From Ustilago trichophora (lineage: Eukaryota > Basidiomycota > Ustilaginomycetes > Ustilaginales > Ustilaginaceae), in contig OOIN01000035.1 in NCBI GenBank assembly GCA_900323505.1, forward strand, positions 372,001-436,000: 64,000 nucleotides of DNA, given 5' to 3'. This document shows positions 1 to 11,465 of this stretch, one piece after another; positions within the stretch are counted from its first letter, which is position 1; the number at the start of each line of letters is the position of its first letter. Under the pieces are notes generated by a model. It searched no databases. It saw nothing but the letters and a program-made list of their open reading frames with translations, and was not told the DNA's origin. A program made the translations under genes and the position numbers.

Positions 1-3000
1 CACGCCACTCTGGTTGTGGTGGCGGTGGTACGCCTGCGGGACGGGGCCGCTGTTGGATCTCAAAGCGGTCGTTGGGGTAGCGTGCTTTGAGAGCGGCGCC
101 CGATTGAGTGAGCCAGTCTGGTGGTGTTGCGCCCGGAATCGACGCCATGCGAGGGGATACGTTGGAGAGCGTAGGTGTGCCCGATGATGCGGCTGGTCTT
201 GGAGGCGATCCAGGGATAGCTGCTGCTGCTGCTGCTGCTGCAGTAGCGGCGGAGTTGGTAGCGGCACTGCTTGGGGTAGCTGCGTTGGTAGAGGCATCAG
301 CAGCAGAGACAGCAACTTCACCGGCATCATCGTCAGCCGCTTCCTTCTTGACCTCACTAGCATCGCTTGTCGCTGCCGCCGCCGCCGTTGTTGTTGTTGT
401 TGTTGCTGCTGGTGCTGGTGCGGTCGTGCTGGGCTCGGCGGTATCAGCGTCAGTAGTGGCAGCAAACGAAGCCGTCACCTTCTCGCGTGCATTCTCAGCT
501 GCTGCGCGTCGCGAAGGCTGCGAGCCTTCCTCGGCCGCCACAGACTGTGATGCTGATTTGCGCGATCGAGGAGCCGGCTCAGGACTGTTGGACCTCGACG
601 AAGAATCGCTGTCATCGGGACTGCCCACCATCTCGAATGGAAGATCCTCCTCGTCAGAACCATCACCAGCATCACCGCGACTCACCGCCCGAGATGATCC
701 TGGCGGTCGACCCTTGCGTCGCACTCCGTTGCCATCTCCACCCGCCAAGTCGTCGTTGCCACCTGCTGCGCCATCTGGCTTGGGCGTGTCCGCAGCACTG
801 GTCGGCTCCGTCGAGTCCTCCTGCTCGCCCAATGCATTGAGCAGCGCCGTGTCGATGAGCGGATTCGAGATACCCATCTTGCGATTCAGTGCCTGCTGCT
901 GCTTCATGTGGACTACAGGATCACGCGTGTACTCCAAGAAGATGACCTTGCGGTGACGGTGGTAGTACTTTCCGCAAGGACCGCACAGCGACTTGTCGCC
1001 CAACGGTCCCTTTCGCCTTCCGGGTGCAAGCGTACCGGGAATACCACAGTTCGAGCAGTGCCACATGCCGTCGTGGAAGTTGGGATGCTGACGCTCCAGG
1101 TCCTCAGGACGCACATTGTTGCGTTGAGCATACGAAAGCGAGACGAGCTTGGGTGCCGGCTTCTCGGCTTGCGAGCCGGTGGCCTGATTCTCCGGCGAGC
1201 GTGCGCGCTTCTTGGCTTCCTCCTCCGTGTACTCGGGCGCAAACTTGGGTCCGCCTGGATCCGACTTGCGTCCCAATCCACCGGGGAAGTCAAAGTGGAT
1301 GGCGTGGTGGTTGACCTTGGGCTTCTTGCGGTCGGGCAAGCCGAGACCGTCGGGACCAGGTGTCGGTGTGCCGACGTCGTTGGCCTGCGATGGCGCGATC
1401 GATGCGTTGGCAGCTGCCGCTGCAGCTCGTCGTGTCGACATACCTCCATAGCGATCGCTGAGCCCGTTGGCATTCTGCAATGCGGCATCGGCGCCCGTCT
1501 GTGTTGTTTGGATGCCGTATACTGCAGGCGTGCGTTGCGTCTTTTGCGGGTCGCGATCGGGAAGGTTGATACCACGACGACCACGCGTCTGTCGACGCTT
1601 TCGACGGGCCTCGCGCTCGCGTTCGCGGTCGAGGCGCTCGATCTCGGCCTCGGTGAGCTGCAGCAGGCGAGGCGTAAAGTTGTACGACTCGAGCTCGTTC
1701 CTCGAAAGGTTGGCTTTGCTGACAGGGCCAAGGAAGGCGGCGCGCAACTCTTCGTCCGCGATCGGTCGCCCGTCGAACGTGTGTCCCGTCATGGCGAGCG
1801 ACTTGACATGAACAGAGACCTGCTCGCGGATCGAGTGAGCGATGGCCGTCTTGAACTCGCCCGACAGACCCAAATCGGCTGCGAACGTCTCAGCGAACTT
1901 CTCGGCAGCGGCAGGATCCGACTCGTTGGCGTCCCATTCGAACTGGTCGACCAGGTTCATGCTGCCAACCGTAATGTCGAGCTTGATCATCATGCGCAGC
2001 TCTTCCGTTGGTGTCGTGTCGACGATCTCGGGAGGCTCCGATCGTACCTCATCCTCCTCGCTGCTGTCATCCACATTCATGGCGACGTCCTGATCAGCAC
2101 CGTTGGCACCCTCCTCGGCTGCAGCAGTGCTTGGCTTGTTGCCAAAGGGAAGGCACTCGACCTGGCGGCGCCACTTGGACCACCAACGAAGGTCCTTGTC
2201 CTCGAGCGAGCCCTTGCCCTCCTTGGTGTCGAGGTTGAAGTCGAAGGTAGGCTTGGCCTTGAAGGCACTCGTAGTCTGGTGGTCAAGGATCTGCGTCGTG
2301 ATCTGCTCCTTGATTTGCGGCACAAACACGGTCGTAGGCAGACCAATGTCTTCGCAGATCGACTGAGCAAACGCTTCTACTTGGATGTGCGAGTCCTGCG
2401 CGTTCCACGTGAATGTATCGCGCAATTTCCAGTGCTCGTGATCAATCTCGAGTCGAATGGGCACCAGATCCTCGCCCTGCTGCGAGACCGACTCCATCAG
2501 AGAGCGCTTCAGCGGGATATGAGGACGAGCACCACGCTGGCCCTGTTCGAGCTCGGCACGCTTCTGGTTGGGGAAGAGCACGCCAAACGGCTTAAACATG
2601 TCACGCGACAGACCCGACATGTCTTCCTCCTCGGGACGCTCCCACCACGAAAGTGGCTTGGGTCTGGTGATGGTACCGTCCGAGGCCTTCCTGCGGGGCG
2701 GTCTGACACCGTCGATGCGATCTTTGAGCGACCTTTCCATCTCCTGCTGTTGCTGTCGGAAGAGCTTTTCGTACTCGAGATCGCGCTTCATGATGCTGAC
2801 GAGCTCCGTCTCCTGCTCCGAGGTAAGCGGTGTCCAGATGCCGTCATCGTCTGTCTTGGCACCTTCAGCGGTGGCAGCATCGCCCTTGGCATCAGCAGCC
2901 CGCTGTGGTCGCATAGCATCATCGAGCTTGGTGACACGAGTGTTGAAGTGGGTGATGGGTGTGCCAACTGCAGATTCCTTGGGTGCCGGTCCGCCTAGCA

Positions 3001-3965
3001 ACATGGGCATGTTGGCCAAGTTGGCGGGAACAGTTTGAGCAAACGCAGCTGCACCAGCCAGAGTCGTAGGCTTGCCCGTCGACATTGCTGCCTCCGCTGC
3101 TGCATCAGGAAGCTGCTGCGCCTCGCCAGGAACTTGTCCGCCGGGGACTGCTGGAACGCCAGGCACCGGCGTAACACCTGCATGTCCTGGTGGTTGCGCT
3201 TGGGAGCCTTTGCGCCCTCTTGGGGTGGCTTGATTGCCAAAGCTGCCGATCAACTGACCCTGCGCCGATGGTTGCGCAGTGGCCGCACTTGCTGCGGCCA
3301 TCATCATAGGATCCGGTGTCGTGGCAGCAACACCGTCCATACCTGGAGGAGCGGTACCTGGAATGCCACGTGGATCAACAAGAGAGGGTCTCCTGTTGTC
3401 TGGCGTACCTGCGAGCGAGGGATCCTGCACCATGGATGGACGTCGTCCTTGCTGCTTGAGCATAGCTTGTGTTGCATCTACACTCATCTGCGGTCCACTG
3501 GGTCCACCACCAAAGCCTGGAGGCATCTGACCACCTGGACCTCCTGGAACCATGCCGGGTGGCATGCCCATACCAGGTGCCATGCCTGGCGGCAGGTGAC
3601 CGGGAGCTGGTGGTGGCGCCATCAAGCCCTGAGGACCGCCTTGTTGAAAGCTGGGAGGCACAGGACCAGAACGCGAATCGGGACGTCCAGATGCGCTAAG
3701 AGCAATACTCGACTGACGTGGTCGCGGCTTATTGGCCATTCCTGGGCTGGACGTGGCACCCGCAGGACCCATGGGCGAGGGAGCGCGCATGCTAGAGGGA
3801 GAAGCATGCTGTCCGGCGGGAGTCGTGGGTCTTTGACCGTGAGGATGTCCGAGCGAGGGTGCGACAAGAGGTGGTTGCTGTTGCTGCTGCTGCTGCTGCT
3901 GCTGCTGTTGCTGTTGCTGTTGCTGCATCTGCATCTGCTGTTGTTGCATCATGAGCATCTGGTGC

Positions 3966-3997
<32 letters not shown>

Positions 3998-5383
3998 CGG
4001 CGTCATTGGAGGAGCACCGAAACCCTGCTGCTGGAGCTGCTGCTGCTGGAGCTGCTGCTGCTGGAGCTGCTGAGGCGGCTGAGGCTGCATCCCTGGCATG
4101 GAAGGCTGTCGCTGGGGCGGCGGCGGCTGTTGCTGTCCTTGTGCACCGGCAGGGTTGATTCCGGGCTGACCGCCCTGCTGTGGGATGAGACCAAGTCCAC
4201 GTGCTTCGTTGATCGTCAAGACCATACCACCGTTGGGCATCATGGAAGGATGTGATCCACCTGGCAAGCTAGACGCCTTCAAGAAGAGGTAGCCCATCTG
4301 CATGAGTGTGTGAACTGGTGTGAGTCCTGATCCTTCTTGAGCCTTTGCGAGCGCCAGCGCCCTCGACAGCACCGCCTGCTGCTGCTGCGGGTTGAGACTG
4401 GGAGTCCAATTTGGTGGAACGACTTGCTGCGGTGGAGCTTGGCCTGGCTGTCCGGGCATTCCCATCTGTGGCTGCGGCTGCTGTTGAGGCAAAGCTTGAA
4501 CACCTGGCGGCAACGCGTGCATCTGTGAGGGAGTACCTTGGCCTCCGAGCGACACGCTGGGAGACCGTGTATGGCTGCGCGAGCGTTCAAAGGCGCTACC
4601 GGCTGGGAGCGATGCACCCTGGATGCCAGCTATTGACGAAGCACTTGGCGACTGCTGCATACTGGCGTTGCCCGGGGTGTTGGCGTGCTGCATGACAGGC
4701 GTCTGAGCTTGGGAGGACTGCGACTTGGCGGTAGACTTTTTCTCGGACTTCTTCCGTGGTGGCTTGGGTTTTGAGGCAGTGGTGGGAGTGGAAGGCACGG
4801 TACCGTTGTTGCTCTGCTGCTGAGGTGTTCCAGGCTGCAGGTGCGAGGGAGCGGGCGAGGACTGACCGGGTTGCATCGGGTTTTGGTTGCCAGACTGCAG
4901 ATACGCAGGGAGACCATTTGGTGGCTGTTGCTGCTGTTGCTGAAGCGCAGAGTTAGGTCGTATGGGAGAAGCACCAGGGACGGGTGCCCCACCGGGGAAC
5001 ATGTTGGCTTGCTGGGGCTGCTGCTGCTGCTGCTGCTGTTTTGGTGCACCTCCCATGAGCGATGAAGGGTCGAGCATTCCTGGCATGTTACCGTTTTGTG
5101 CCGGTTGAAACATGGCAGGTGACTGACCAGGTTGGGAAGAACCCCCAGCTTGATTCTGCTGTTGCTGTTGGAGCTGCTGCTGCTGTTGCATCATGAGCTG
5201 GTTGAAAGCGCCTGGAGGGAAGGCTCCCGGATTGAGCTGACCGAAGGCCTGCATGGCTTGCATAGCTTGCATCGGGTTTTGCTGGAGCAAGGCCATGGTC
5301 TGAGGATTGAGACCAAAGGCGGCGGGGTTGAACTGACCGGCTCCGAACTGCTGCTGCTGCTGAGGTTGTTGAGGCTGTTGTGG

Positions 5384-5424
<41 letters not shown>

Positions 5425-5847
5425 GCTGCTGCTGCTGTGGTTGCGGTTGACCCATGCCTCCCATCTGACCAAAGTTGTTAAACATGCCACTTCCACCGCC
5501 ATTTTGCAACTGTGCGAGCAGGTTCTGTTGCATCTGTTGCTGCTGCTGTTGCTGTTGTGGAGGCCATCGCGATGCCTGCCCGCCCTGTTGCTGCTGTGGT
5601 GTGCTTTGACGTTGCTGCTGTTGCTGTTGTTGCTGAAGCTGTTGCTGTTGTTGCTGAAGCTGTTGCTGCTGTTGCAAGAGCATCTGTGCGTTGAAGGAGC
5701 CCATTGGATTGTTACCACCCGCGGCAGCAGCGCGCTGAAGAGCCTGCATGTTGATGCCACCAGCATTGTTCGGATCGATTCCCATCATGGCAGGATTGAA
5801 CATGGCAGGATTGAAACGCGCCTGTTGGGGAGTATTTGGCTGCGAGG

Positions 5848-5881
<34 letters not shown>

Positions 5882-6094
5882 TTGTTGCTGTTGTTGTTGT
5901 TGAAGTAGTGCGGCGGCGAGCTGTGGGTTATTTTGCAAGGTACTCAGGTCGAGGCCACCAAACATGGCAGGATTGATGCCGCCGCCCATGCCAGGATTGT
6001 TGGCATCCATGCCACCTCCGGTGGGCTGCGGTTGCTGTTGCTGCTGTTGGCCAAACATGCCGGCAAAGTTGTTGCCAAACATGTTGGGATCCAT
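1..6094 (-). CDS. SNF5: SWI/SNF chromatin-remodelling subunit Snf5 (SMARCB1/INI1 family), 3' end beyond window
   Basis: Core subunit of the nuclear SWI/SNF ATP-dependent chromatin remodeller. The minus frame is open without a stop from the ATG at 6094 to the window edge (about 2031 codons), so the C-terminus is missing. The first ~1200 residues are Gln/Pro/Met/Gly-rich with several long poly-Gln tracts (5850-5905, 5385-5440, 3870-4000). The SNF5 domain follows (residues ~1205-1480, 2480-1650) with its two repeats: one contains VPIRLEIDHEHWKLRD and the other NLVDQFEWD and GEFKTAIAHSIREQ, both close to SMARCB1. An acidic linker separates the repeats. A GATA-type finger (CSNCG...CGPCG, ~1677-1708) follows, then a Ser/Ala-rich tail. 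A Q-rich N-terminus is also seen in yeast Snf5. No in-frame ATG lies between the upstream stop near 6347 and 6094, which fixes the start. No intron is needed. Confidence 0.93.
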
Positions 6095-6638
6095 GACGCG
6101 CCACGGAGCGGGAAGGCCGAGTCAGCGCGCGTCCGCTGATCGACGATGATGCAAGGGTGTCGGTTCAAGAAGGGTGGATTCGCCAGAAGAGGAGGGGAAG
6201 AATGTGACGAATGGAGGCTTTGAAGGTTGGACGCGGTGCCACCTAATCGCAACGTAGCCGGAGGAGAGCCAAAGACGAACGCGGCTTGGGTTGAAAGGGC
6301 CTTCGAATAGTATGCGATGGACAGAAGAGGTGGATGGCGACTGGGCCTACGCAGAGGGGCGGATCCGGAGATTAGTGGGCGAGTCGCAATCGATGCTTCC
6401 GTTGATGAAGTTGAAGAGCGACGAGAAGCTCAGCAAGATTAACGCGCGATGAAAGCAAAGTCGAGGTAAGTAGGATGGGGAGAGGGTCGTGTCGGCGAAT
6501 CTAGTAGAGGTGGTGGAGTTGTTGCAACGGCCGGGATGTTTTGTGTGTGTGTGTGTGTGGACGTGTGCAATCGAAGAATGTGATGGATGCAAGGCCGAAA
6601 TGAGGTAAGCGATCAACAGAATGAGCCGACAAAAGGAG

Positions 6639-6639
6639 A

Positions 6640-6670
<31 letters not shown>
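6639..6670. repeat. (GA)n microsatellite
   Basis: Alternating GA with a few interruptions, continuing as purine-rich sequence to about 6770. It lies about 550 bp upstream of the SNF5 start codon. Confidence 0.9.
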
Positions 6671-6678
<8 letters not shown>

Positions 6679-6818
6679 AAACGAGAATAAAGAGAAGAGA
6701 AGAAGAGGATGATGGTGAGGCTGAAGGTGAAGGTGAGGATGATGGAGAGCGAACGAGAGAAAGAGAGCAGGAGCCACCAAAGCCAAAGCCAAAAGAGCCA
6801 AACGACCGACGCGATTGA

Positions 6819-6825
<7 letters not shown>

Positions 6826-6864
<39 letters not shown>
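6826..6864. repeat. (GA)n microsatellite
   Basis: Perfect GA dinucleotide run of about 38 bp, the second such tract in the SNF5 upstream region. Confidence 0.92.
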
Positions 6865-6866
<2 letters not shown>

Positions 6867-7040
6867 TGGCGACGAGTGCCCGATTGCGAGTGTCTCTCTG
6901 ATTTCCATACTTTCATCTCCATTTCCATTTTCCACTCTTTGGATTTTGATTGACTGACTGACTCACTGCTGTCTGAACACAGTATCGACCGACCAAAAAG
7001 ACAAGGCAGCTGAGCAGAGAGAGACTGAGCAGCTCGGTAT

Positions 7041-7101
7041 TCTCCTTCTCCTTCTCCTTCTCCTTCTCCTTCTCATCCTCATCCTCGTCCTCATCCTCAT
7101 C
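7041..7101. repeat. CTTCTC / CTCATC hexamer tract
   Basis: Tandem hexamers CTTCTC (about six copies) change into CTCATC/CTCGTC copies. The strand asymmetry (pyrimidine on +, purine on -) is strong. Confidence 0.88.
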
Positions 7102-7521
7102 AAGGCAGCAGACCAGTACATTTTTGAAAATGCTGAATTTCCACACAATATAAAATTGCCATTTTCGCCTCTCTCCCTCTCTCTCTCTCTCACACACATT
7201 CCCTCTCCTCTGCTTAAGCGCCAGAGAACAGCAGCAGCAGCAGCAGCAGCAACGCGCCATTTGCCTCGTCTCTCGTCTCTCTAACTGGCAACCGCGTCGT
7301 GCTCTAAGCCGTTCTGTCGCGACCTTCTCACATTTCACACCCACAATTTCTTCTCAAGGACCCTGATCGTCATGGCACACACACACACATAAACTTTTGA
7401 TCCCGAATGACAACCGCACATTTGAGCGATTCTTGTGGTGTACATATACAAACAGGTGTTGAACCTAGAGGCACGTCTTCGTTCGCCAGAGCTAGAGATA
7501 CGTTCGAGCCTTTCTTTGCCT

Positions 7522-9951
7522 CTACCAACGGCTTCCACCAGCAGCCCCTCTCCCGCTGTAAATGTGATCAATCAGATCCTTGACTTTAGCCCCTCCAGTC
7601 GTCGTAGTCGCAGCCACATCAGCCTTGCCCATCCCATTCCCATATCCATACATTGAAGCATCACTTCTCCCATCTCGTGGTGCATCTGCTGGATGCACTG
7701 ATGCCGTGCTTGCCTGCACGGGATCCCAATCAGGATGGTTCGCCTTGAATCCAAGCATGCTCTGCTCCATCTTTCCTTCTCTCATCCCGTTCCTCAGCCG
7801 CTTCTCCTTCCCTCCACTCTTACCGCTACCGTTGCTGCTACGATGCTGATGGTGGATCCCTCTCGCTGCTACTCCGCCCATCGTGCTCGCCGTTGGCTGT
7901 CGTGCAAAGTCAAACACGCCAAACGAGCATACGTGCCCCAGACCATCCACGTGGATCGTGTACTTTCTGAAAAAGTCGACCAGATCCGGTGCACACCCAG
8001 GCAGCGACAACCACAGTACGAACGGCGTCGTCACCACGCTCAGCAGCTCTTGAACGAAAATGTAGATCTTGAGCGTATACAGCTGCCCAAAAGCCTCATG
8101 CACTTCTGCAGAGTGGAAGCGTCCCTTCCACTCCTGCGGCAGGTAGTGCGTATGTTGGATCACCTCGCGCAACACTGCTTCGGGTTCAAACACCAGATGC
8201 TCGTCCGGGATCATCCCTCTCGACACGGCAAGGATGGCACCAAACACTCCAATGTAGAACAGCACATTGCGCTGCGGGGTAATGTCAAAGTGCAAAAATA
8301 GATCTGGATCAATCACTGATGCCAAAATCAGCACCGCAGTGAACGACCCAGCGACGAATGCCACAAAGCGTGCCACGATCGCTGTCTTTTCCTTGGGGAA
8401 TTGGTCGATATACTTCTGCGCCGGTGCATACGACGTGTGGCATCGTCGCCGGAACAGATGCGGTAGCTCGTTGAACTCGCGGAACTTCCACCGTGCGTAC
8501 TGTGTGTACTGCCTCGATCCCAGATTCGATGGATCCTTGTGGTACTCTTCAAAATAGCGAAAGAACGAATAGACCAGCAAGTAGAGCACGATGAAGGGTG
8601 CAAACATCGCGTTGACCACTGCCATAAACAGGAAACGACGACGAAGACCCTCGATGAGATCGGCTCGGTATCGTTCCGATAGGAATTGATGCCGCACTTG
8701 CCCGTTTGAGTCGAAAAGAAAGCCGAGCAGGCAAAAGTTGAGGTTCCACTCCAAACTCCGTGTCAATGCAGGACTCCGGTTGCGGAGCCCAGGTACGGAA
8801 AGGTCGAGAATGTTTTCGTTGAAGAGAGCAATGAGGTAGTTCTCCTGACGCATGATACGATTCGCTACGTCGTGTGCATCTAGGCGTTGCTGTTGGGAGG
8901 GTCGAAGTGACGAGCTTGCACGATCACCCAGTTCAATCTCGTCGGCTGAGCTGAGCGAAGTGTTGGGATGCTGTTCTCTTAGAGCCGAGATACGGTTGAC
9001 CACTTCATGCCATGGAATGGATTGAACATCTGCATCAGGGATGCCGAGGAGGTGCTCGTAGAAGCGGTGCATCGCTCTCAATCTCGAGAGTCCGAGAACG
9101 AATTGCACCACTTGCCAGCCAAATGCAGCAACCAAGAGAAGCACGACGACCGTTGTGAGTGGCGAGAAGCCAGCGACGCAGTGTCCTACGATCACATCTC
9201 CAAGCTGGCCATCATGGCGGATTGCCGAGTAGTCGATGCATCCGAAGAGAAAGGTGGAGAAGGAGATGACGAACGCCACGGTGAGCAGGTTGAGCGAGCG
9301 AGAGAGGGCGATGCAGATGGCACCTCGACAGACATAGTAGCCGTACACCTCTTGCAAGAAAGCATCGAGATTATCGACGTTGGCCCACATCCACAGTGCT
9401 TTTTGCTTTGCACTGAGTCCGCCCACAGCCGAAGCACGAGATTGCGGATTTGAAGTGATGGTACGACGCTTGCGAGAGCGACTTGAGCTTCGAGATGTTT
9501 GCTGCTGCTGCTGCTGCTGCTGTTGTGGAAGCAAAGACACTGTGGATCGGCGAGCGTCGCCGGCTATGAGCCCAATTTCTTCGTCCGAAAGAAGGTCCTC
9601 GGGATCCTGATCATCATCGTCATCGTCGTCGTCTTCGTCGCGGTTGGCAGTGTGGTGGCCACCGCTCGTGCTGCTTGCCTGAAGATAGGGTGCGTCGTTG
9701 TCGTGGCGATTCATCGAATGCCGTGCACCAATGGATGCAGCACTGGCCTGGATGGTTTCGTGATACGACTCTTCTCGGATGTCATCTTGTCGAGGACGAC
9801 TGGAGCTCGTATATATGCTTGTGGATGGATGTACGATGCGCGACTGTTCAAAGATGGATGCCTTGAGGCTGTTGTTGAGGCTGCTACTCGAAGGCTGGGG
9901 TGGCAGTGGCTCTGGACGGTCTGGATCTGCAAAGGGCGAATCACGATCCAT
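7522..9951 (-). CDS. ATG9: Autophagy-related lipid scramblase Atg9
   Basis: Multispanning membrane protein of Atg9 vesicles that supplies and scrambles lipids at the growing autophagosome. The 809-residue single exon fits fungal Atg9. A disordered, acidic, Gln-containing N-terminus (residues 1-190) precedes the family signature WANVDNLDAFLQEVYGYY and the first membrane segments (about 220-240 and 265-285). A cytosolic linker contains IPWHEVVNRI. Further hydrophobic segments lie at about 435-460, 520-545 and 550-570, with a re-entrant stretch near 635 (FVQELLSVVTTPFVLWLSLP). The C-terminal KMEQSMLGFKANHPDW is the conserved Atg9 tail motif. The start at 9951 is the first ATG of the frame. A striking GTAC-rich palindromic repeat lies 70-190 bp upstream of it. 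Confidence 0.95.
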   Translation of the reverse strand: MDRDSPFADPDRPEPLPPQPSSSSLNNSLKASIFEQSRIVHPSTSIYTSSSRPRQDDIREESYHETIQASAASIGARHSMNRHDNDAPYLQASSTSGGHHTANRDEDDDDDDDDQDPEDLLSDEEIGLIAGDARRSTVSLLPQQQQQQQQQTSRSSSRSRKRRTITSNPQSRASAVGGLSAKQKALWMWANVDNLDAFLQEVYGYYVCRGAICIALSRSLNLLTVAFVISFSTFLFGCIDYSAIRHDGQLGDVIVGHCVAGFSPLTTVVVLLLVAAFGWQVVQFVLGLSRLRAMHRFYEHLLGIPDADVQSIPWHEVVNRISALREQHPNTSLSSADEIELGDRASSSLRPSQQQRLDAHDVANRIMRQENYLIALFNENILDLSVPGLRNRSPALTRSLEWNLNFCLLGFLFDSNGQVRHQFLSERYRADLIEGLRRRFLFMAVVNAMFAPFIVLYLLVYSFFRYFEEYHKDPSNLGSRQYTQYARWKFREFNELPHLFRRRCHTSYAPAQKYIDQFPKEKTAIVARFVAFVAGSFTAVLILASVIDPDLFLHFDITPQRNVLFYIGVFGAILAVSRGMIPDEHLVFEPEAVLREVIQHTHYLPQEWKGRFHSAEVHEAFGQLYTLKIYIFVQELLSVVTTPFVLWLSLPGCAPDLVDFFRKYTIHVDGLGHVCSFGVFDFARQPTASTMGGVAARGIHHQHRSSNGSGKSGGKEKRLRNGMREGKMEQSMLGFKANHPDWDPVQASTASVHPADAPRDGRSDASMYGYGNGMGKADVAATTTTGGAKVKDLIDHIYSGRGAAGGSRW

Positions 9952-11360
9952 CTTGAGTCATGGCGATTGATCGAGGATCGAGTGGGTGAGAATGGATGAT
10001 GATGGAGGGTTGGACCCTTTATTGTACAGTACAGTATTGTAGCTCGATCAGGGTCTGGAAAATGAGTGATTGCGATAAGGTGCTCCTAATTGTACTGTAC
10101 TGTACTGCACTGTACTGTACTGTACAGTACTGTACTGTACAACATGCAGCTCTCGCGGCAGATGCAGCTGCAGCTGCTGTCAAAGCGTCGTCAAGCCTCC
10201 ACTTTTCTCCCTTTCAAAGCCACGCTTGGACCGCATTTTCTGGGCCATCATCCAATTGTATACATCTATCGATCTCACAAAACTTATAGTGCTCACGTGA
10301 CCTTAAGAAACCTCTGCCACGAATTTTTCGACCTCTTCTTTTTTTTGGGCTGCGGCTGCTGAGAAGGAAAGAAGAAAGGAGGATAAACAAGTCGCCCAGG
10401 CCGCCCATGCTCCTTTCTTCTTCTCCTTGTGCAGCAAACTTGTGACCGCCTAGTGTTGCTCCCTCGGCCTGAAGCAGGTGGAAAAGCCTTTGTGCTTCTT
10501 TTCAACTGCTTCGCTGCTCTTCCATGGCCAGGAGGTGAGCGTCAAAGGTGGTCTAGATCAACTCGCGACTTCAGGGGGCTCGATTATCTTTCGTTTGCTG
10601 AGCCCTCGCACCGTTACGTCCAGTCATTATCTCGAGCGTTCTTTTAGCAGGGCGCGCTCGAGGATTGAGTAGGTCCGCGATCCAACGTCTTAGCACCCAT
10701 GCTTCCTCTTGCTCCCCTTCCATTAGGCCGAGTTGAGGAAGTGGGTCGGTGGTTGGCACATTCCTTCTTTCTTTGCTTCCCTTTCCGACACGTACGATAC
10801 CCACGGCTCGACCCTTTCTTCATGCGCACACTTTGTACTGTCGGCAGGAATCAGAGAGTCAATCAAATCGATCTTAACGATTAGCACATACAACAAAGCA
10901 GTGTGATGTCTGAAACCGTCCTGCAGGTTCGAAACAGATCAGGACGACATTCAGAGTCGGCCACAGAGACGTTGAATGTCCCAACGTGTGCATCGCTGAG
11001 GCTTTGCGGGGTCGGTCACTGTCAGAGAGAAGACACAATTCGAGGCGAAGGCCCGTTAGACGTCCGACTTGTTTGTCTATCTCGGCTGGTTGTGTCAGTG
11101 CTCAACTTACAAATGCGCTCACATCTAGGCCCATATCAATTGTTTTTTGCCGGATGATCCACTCGCATGAGCAGAACTGTCGCCTACAGTCCACCTACGC
11201 TATCCTGGAACAGCAATGTAACTGACCACTATGCTCACCGGCGCTCGCTGATTCTCCCAGCCTATGTAGTGAAGCAACGGCGAAAGGAGTAACTCAGACG
11301 CACTTTCAGAATGTTTGCGGCAATTTATATACGCACTAATTAACCCACCTCCACATCAAA
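9952..11360. promoter_or_regulatory. Intergenic: ATG9 promoter; no further gene seen
   Basis: Starts with the ATG9 5' leader and the GTAC-rich palindrome array (10022-10144). The rest has only short frames with no recognisable domain, a T-rich run near 10340, and no tRNA until 11361. I see no supportable gene. Confidence 0.6.
10022..10144. repeat. GTACT/GTACAG palindromic repeat array upstream of ATG9
   Basis: Two clusters (10023-10036 and 10089-10144) of overlapping TGTAC/AGTAC pentamers. Positions 10117-10130 form the perfect 14-nt palindrome GTACTGTACAGTAC. The same palindrome recurs exactly at 45958-45971, and shorter versions occur in other upstream regions. The array could be a dimeric-factor binding site or a cruciform-prone sequence. 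Confidence 0.85.
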
Positions 11361-11465
11361 GGCAAGATGGCCGAGTGGTCTAAGGCGTAGCATTAAGGAA
11401 GATATCCTGAGCAATTCAGGAAGACCTGCTATCTTCGGGCGTGGGTTCGAATCCCACTCTTGTCA
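11361..11465 (+). tRNA. tRNA-Leu (anticodon AAG) with a 27-nt intron
   Basis: Cloverleaf read by eye: acceptor GGCAAGA pairs with TCTTGTC (one G-T pair), the D arm is GCC...GGC, and the anticodon stem is TAGCA/TGCTA. The anticodon AAG is at 11395-11397 and is followed by G37. The intron runs from about 11399 to 11425 at the canonical 37/38 position. A long variable arm (class II tRNA) and the T arm GTGGG-TTCGAATC-CCAC follow. The discriminator base is A at 11465. CCA happens to follow in the DNA. Confidence 0.93.

Larger units (their letters stand above)
6095..7521. promoter_or_regulatory. Intergenic: SNF5 promoter/5' leader and ATG9 3' flank, rich in microsatellites
   Basis: No gene is supported here. 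The stretch contains two (GA)n tracts (about 6639-6670 and 6826-6864), a purine-rich segment between them, a (GT)n run near 6541-6560, a hexameric CTTCTC/CTCATC tract (7041-7101), a short CAG run (7230-7250) and a (CA)n run (7377-7391). Short open frames here translate into Ser/Leu or Arg/Glu repeats and are repeat artefacts. The SNF5 promoter must lie in this stretch. Confidence 0.7.

Noticed and set aside
908..2998. Plus-strand 696-codon open frame antisense to SNF5
   Set aside because: It is in codon register with SNF5. TTA, CTA and TCA codons are rare in these genes, so the antisense frame stays open. The translation has no domain.
6347..6935. Ser/Leu-rich frames over the GA tracts
   Set aside because: Pure translation of dinucleotide repeats.
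10022..10144. CRISPR-like or transposon terminal repeat
   Set aside because: No spacers of regular length and no flanking transposase or target-site duplication. The organism is a fungus.
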